Part shown: one piece after another, positions 62,084-64,000 of the stretch
Layout of the letters: each line of letters begins with the position of its first letter
How positions within the stretch are numbered: the stretch's first letter is position 1
DNA from: Adiantum capillus-veneris
Taxonomy: Eukaryota; Streptophyta; Polypodiopsida; Polypodiales; Pteridaceae
Length of the DNA: 64,000 nt
Reading direction: 5' to 3'
Assembly: GCA_014529385.2 (NCBI GenBank)
Contig: CM043949.1
Span: forward strand, 107,015,054-107,079,053
Notes under the pieces: generated by a model
What the model saw: the letters and a program-made list of their open reading frames with translations, nothing else
What the model was told of the DNA's origin: nothing
Database searches by the model: none
Made by a program: the position numbers and the translations under genes

Positions 62084-64000
62084 AACTCACTTGAGTATGC
62101 TAAACGAGTTATCACAACCAAAAGGTGTCTAAATGCATACCTAGGTTTCAAACTTTCTGAACGTACTGGATGTGCAATAAGACCTCTGCTCAACTTTCCA
62201 TGAAAGTATCATGCTGATATACTTATCAACACCAACCAAGTCGTTGACTTGCTGTTGTTTCTTGTCAGTAACCAACCTCATCCAAATTGATGATCAAGGT
62301 TGATAACCTGAGAATAATAGGCAGAGACTAAAACTAGTCGCAACATGCCTTTCATCATGCGAAACAAACTCCCAACCAGAAAGGTAACCGATTTGGTTGT
62401 GTCGCTTCTTGCTAACGTATGCACTTAGCATATCCTTTAGCGTGGTTAACTAACGTATGCGCTTAGCATATCCTTTAGTACTAAATATAATGCTTGTAAG
62501 CTGCCCATCCCCAATCAATTACAGACAGTCTTCCATGACTGCTGATAACCGACGACTCACCAAGTGAGGTTCCAGTTGTATACTTATGTGCATCTGACCA
62601 AAGTAAACTCATAGAGTTTAGATCATCCAATCACAAACACCCATACTAAACCATTATCGTATATGGCCGGGCGTGAACTCATAGTAAAACTGCAAGAGAG
62701 ATTGCACTTGGAGTGCAAAAGGGTGCAAAAAGAATAAAGTCCAGGAATTTGCATGCCGCTCCAAATAAATCTATGCTAAACACTAGAGCCCATAACACCT
62801 AGTGTGCATGCATTTAACGCAAACATATCCGAACCACAATTCCATGACGAGACTTTCCACGGTACGTAGGTGAAAGCCTTGCAACAAAAGTTGGATCATA
62901 ACAGAATGTGAAAACTCAGTCACACCTAGGTACCAACCATGAGACATTCTCATTAATATAGCACACTTGGCTATTTGTAGAAACAACCATCCGTTACGTG
63001 GTGGTTTCACAGCGTTTGTAATCACAACAAGTCTGTACTTAGTACCCGACAATTTCTGGCCACTGAAATTGTTCCTGATATTGTGTGCTCTAAATGGTCT
63101 AACAAACGGATGTGACCAGACTTCGTCGCGACACATCATTAGGAATTAGGCGCCAGTCTCAGTCCTAGAGACTCATATTCTCCACATGTGGAATATGTTT
63201 CAAATAAGGATGTCGAAAAAAAGGACATCCTTCAAGTACGAGATGTACTTGTGTGTGGAGGTAACTGCAAACACTCTACGACATGAGTGAAAGGGACCCT
63301 CATTATCATTGCTCCACACTAGCTAAACCGAACTCCTTGAGTTCTTAGACCATGTTGTATCCCATGCGACAACATGTGCTAGACAAAACCCTACCATGTA
63401 GGTCTGTAACTGTGTCAACAAGAATCAAACCTGGCATGGTATCCTGATGAGTAGTGAAGAGAGAAAGTGAAAACACTTTCTCAAAATGCTATTTTCTTAC
63501 ATGATCTTGTCACATGGCTGAAGAGTAAGCTGGATGAAAGCCTTCTAGCTTAAACATCCCTTTGTTAGAATCTACGTAGTCAAACCCCTTGGCAAGACCC
63601 TTTATAGAAACTATTGTACGAGCAAATAACGATAATCAACACAAGCAACCGTGTACAATTGTAGTTGGAATCAACTTGACACGTTGAATTGGTCCATTAC
63701 CCCTTGGTAGTTTGCGGACTTCTTTCCTTGAAAGTACAATTTTGATGGATCAAACTGTGATCCTCGATGCCTATGGAGTGATTTAATAATCACCCGCTGG
63801 GTCTTACCCCAAAACTATGCTTCCATAGACACTCATAGTGCTATAGAGAGAACAAGAGATCCACACAAGTGAGATGCCTAGCTCTTATGGATAGCCATGC
63901 TATCTCAACTGTTTGCTGCCTCTAGACCCCATGGTATAGATCAGCTGATGTGAGTTTAAGAGTATCAAAAACTCAACTCGAGTGTCGCACTAAAAACATG
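62084..64000. other. Intergenic, no gene seen
   Basis: Only short ORFs without motifs. A 38-bp tandem duplication (CTAACGTATGC[AG]CTTAGCATA at 62412 and 62450) is the only structure noticed. Confidence 0.55.

Noticed and set aside
1-64000. tRNA, rRNA or organelle-derived segments
   Set aside because: None was recognised by eye. Only the tRNA-Asp-complementary primer sites were found.

Overview
The window looks like nuclear DNA from a land plant with a large, transposon-packed genome. Supporting evidence: a WRKY transcription-factor gene with GT-AG introns; three Ty3/gypsy LTR retrotransposons, two of them primed by a tRNA-Asp-like site; long GA/CT/CA microsatellites; and many C-to-T type nonsense changes. 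I cannot fix the lineage. A seed-free plant or gymnosperm is as likely as an angiosperm.

Layout. 1-321 is the end of an LTR cut by the window edge. 322-745 plus 13876-20540 is one old, decayed plus-strand Ty3 element (element 0). Element 1 (746-13870, minus strand, TSD ATCGG) sits inside its gag. 21780-22760 is a gag relic of the element 2 family. Element 2 (25463-44646, plus strand, TSD ATCAA) is about 19 kb and has nearly identical LTRs. Its gag and pol are followed by two further ORFs and by an array of palindromes. Traces of a split host-like gene flank it (24900-25125 and 44660-45094).

46250-47130 is an antisense Ty3 protease/RT relic. 47.9-56.1 kb is a gene-bearing but decaying block. 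It holds several unrecognised ORFs and pseudogenes, hairpin (MITE-like) repeats, a multi-exon minus-strand gene, and at 51860-52755 a divergent histone-H3-like gene. That gene has an N-terminus starting MARTKQT, a tail of about 200 residues and an H3-type histone fold. 58287-59734 is a complete three-exon WRKY gene. The remainder is intergenic, with a LINE-ORF1-like fragment and a probable LTR end near 61.8 kb.

How the parts relate. Elements 1 and 2 share an unusual pol design: a first retropepsin before RT, a second retropepsin-like domain after integrase, then an array of short W-[VI]-P-K motifs. In each, an internal polypurine tract lies just after pol, followed by 2-6 kb of extra 3' sequence with its own ORF(s) before the true PPT and LTR. 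Element 2 also carries nine copies of a near-perfect 24-bp palindrome with about 130/280-bp spacing, in two clusters next to gag and next to the extra ORF. The H3-like gene and the palindrome/extra-ORF combination are the most interesting observations. Many ORF breaks in the young element 2 fall in homopolymers, so assembly error is a real alternative to decay.
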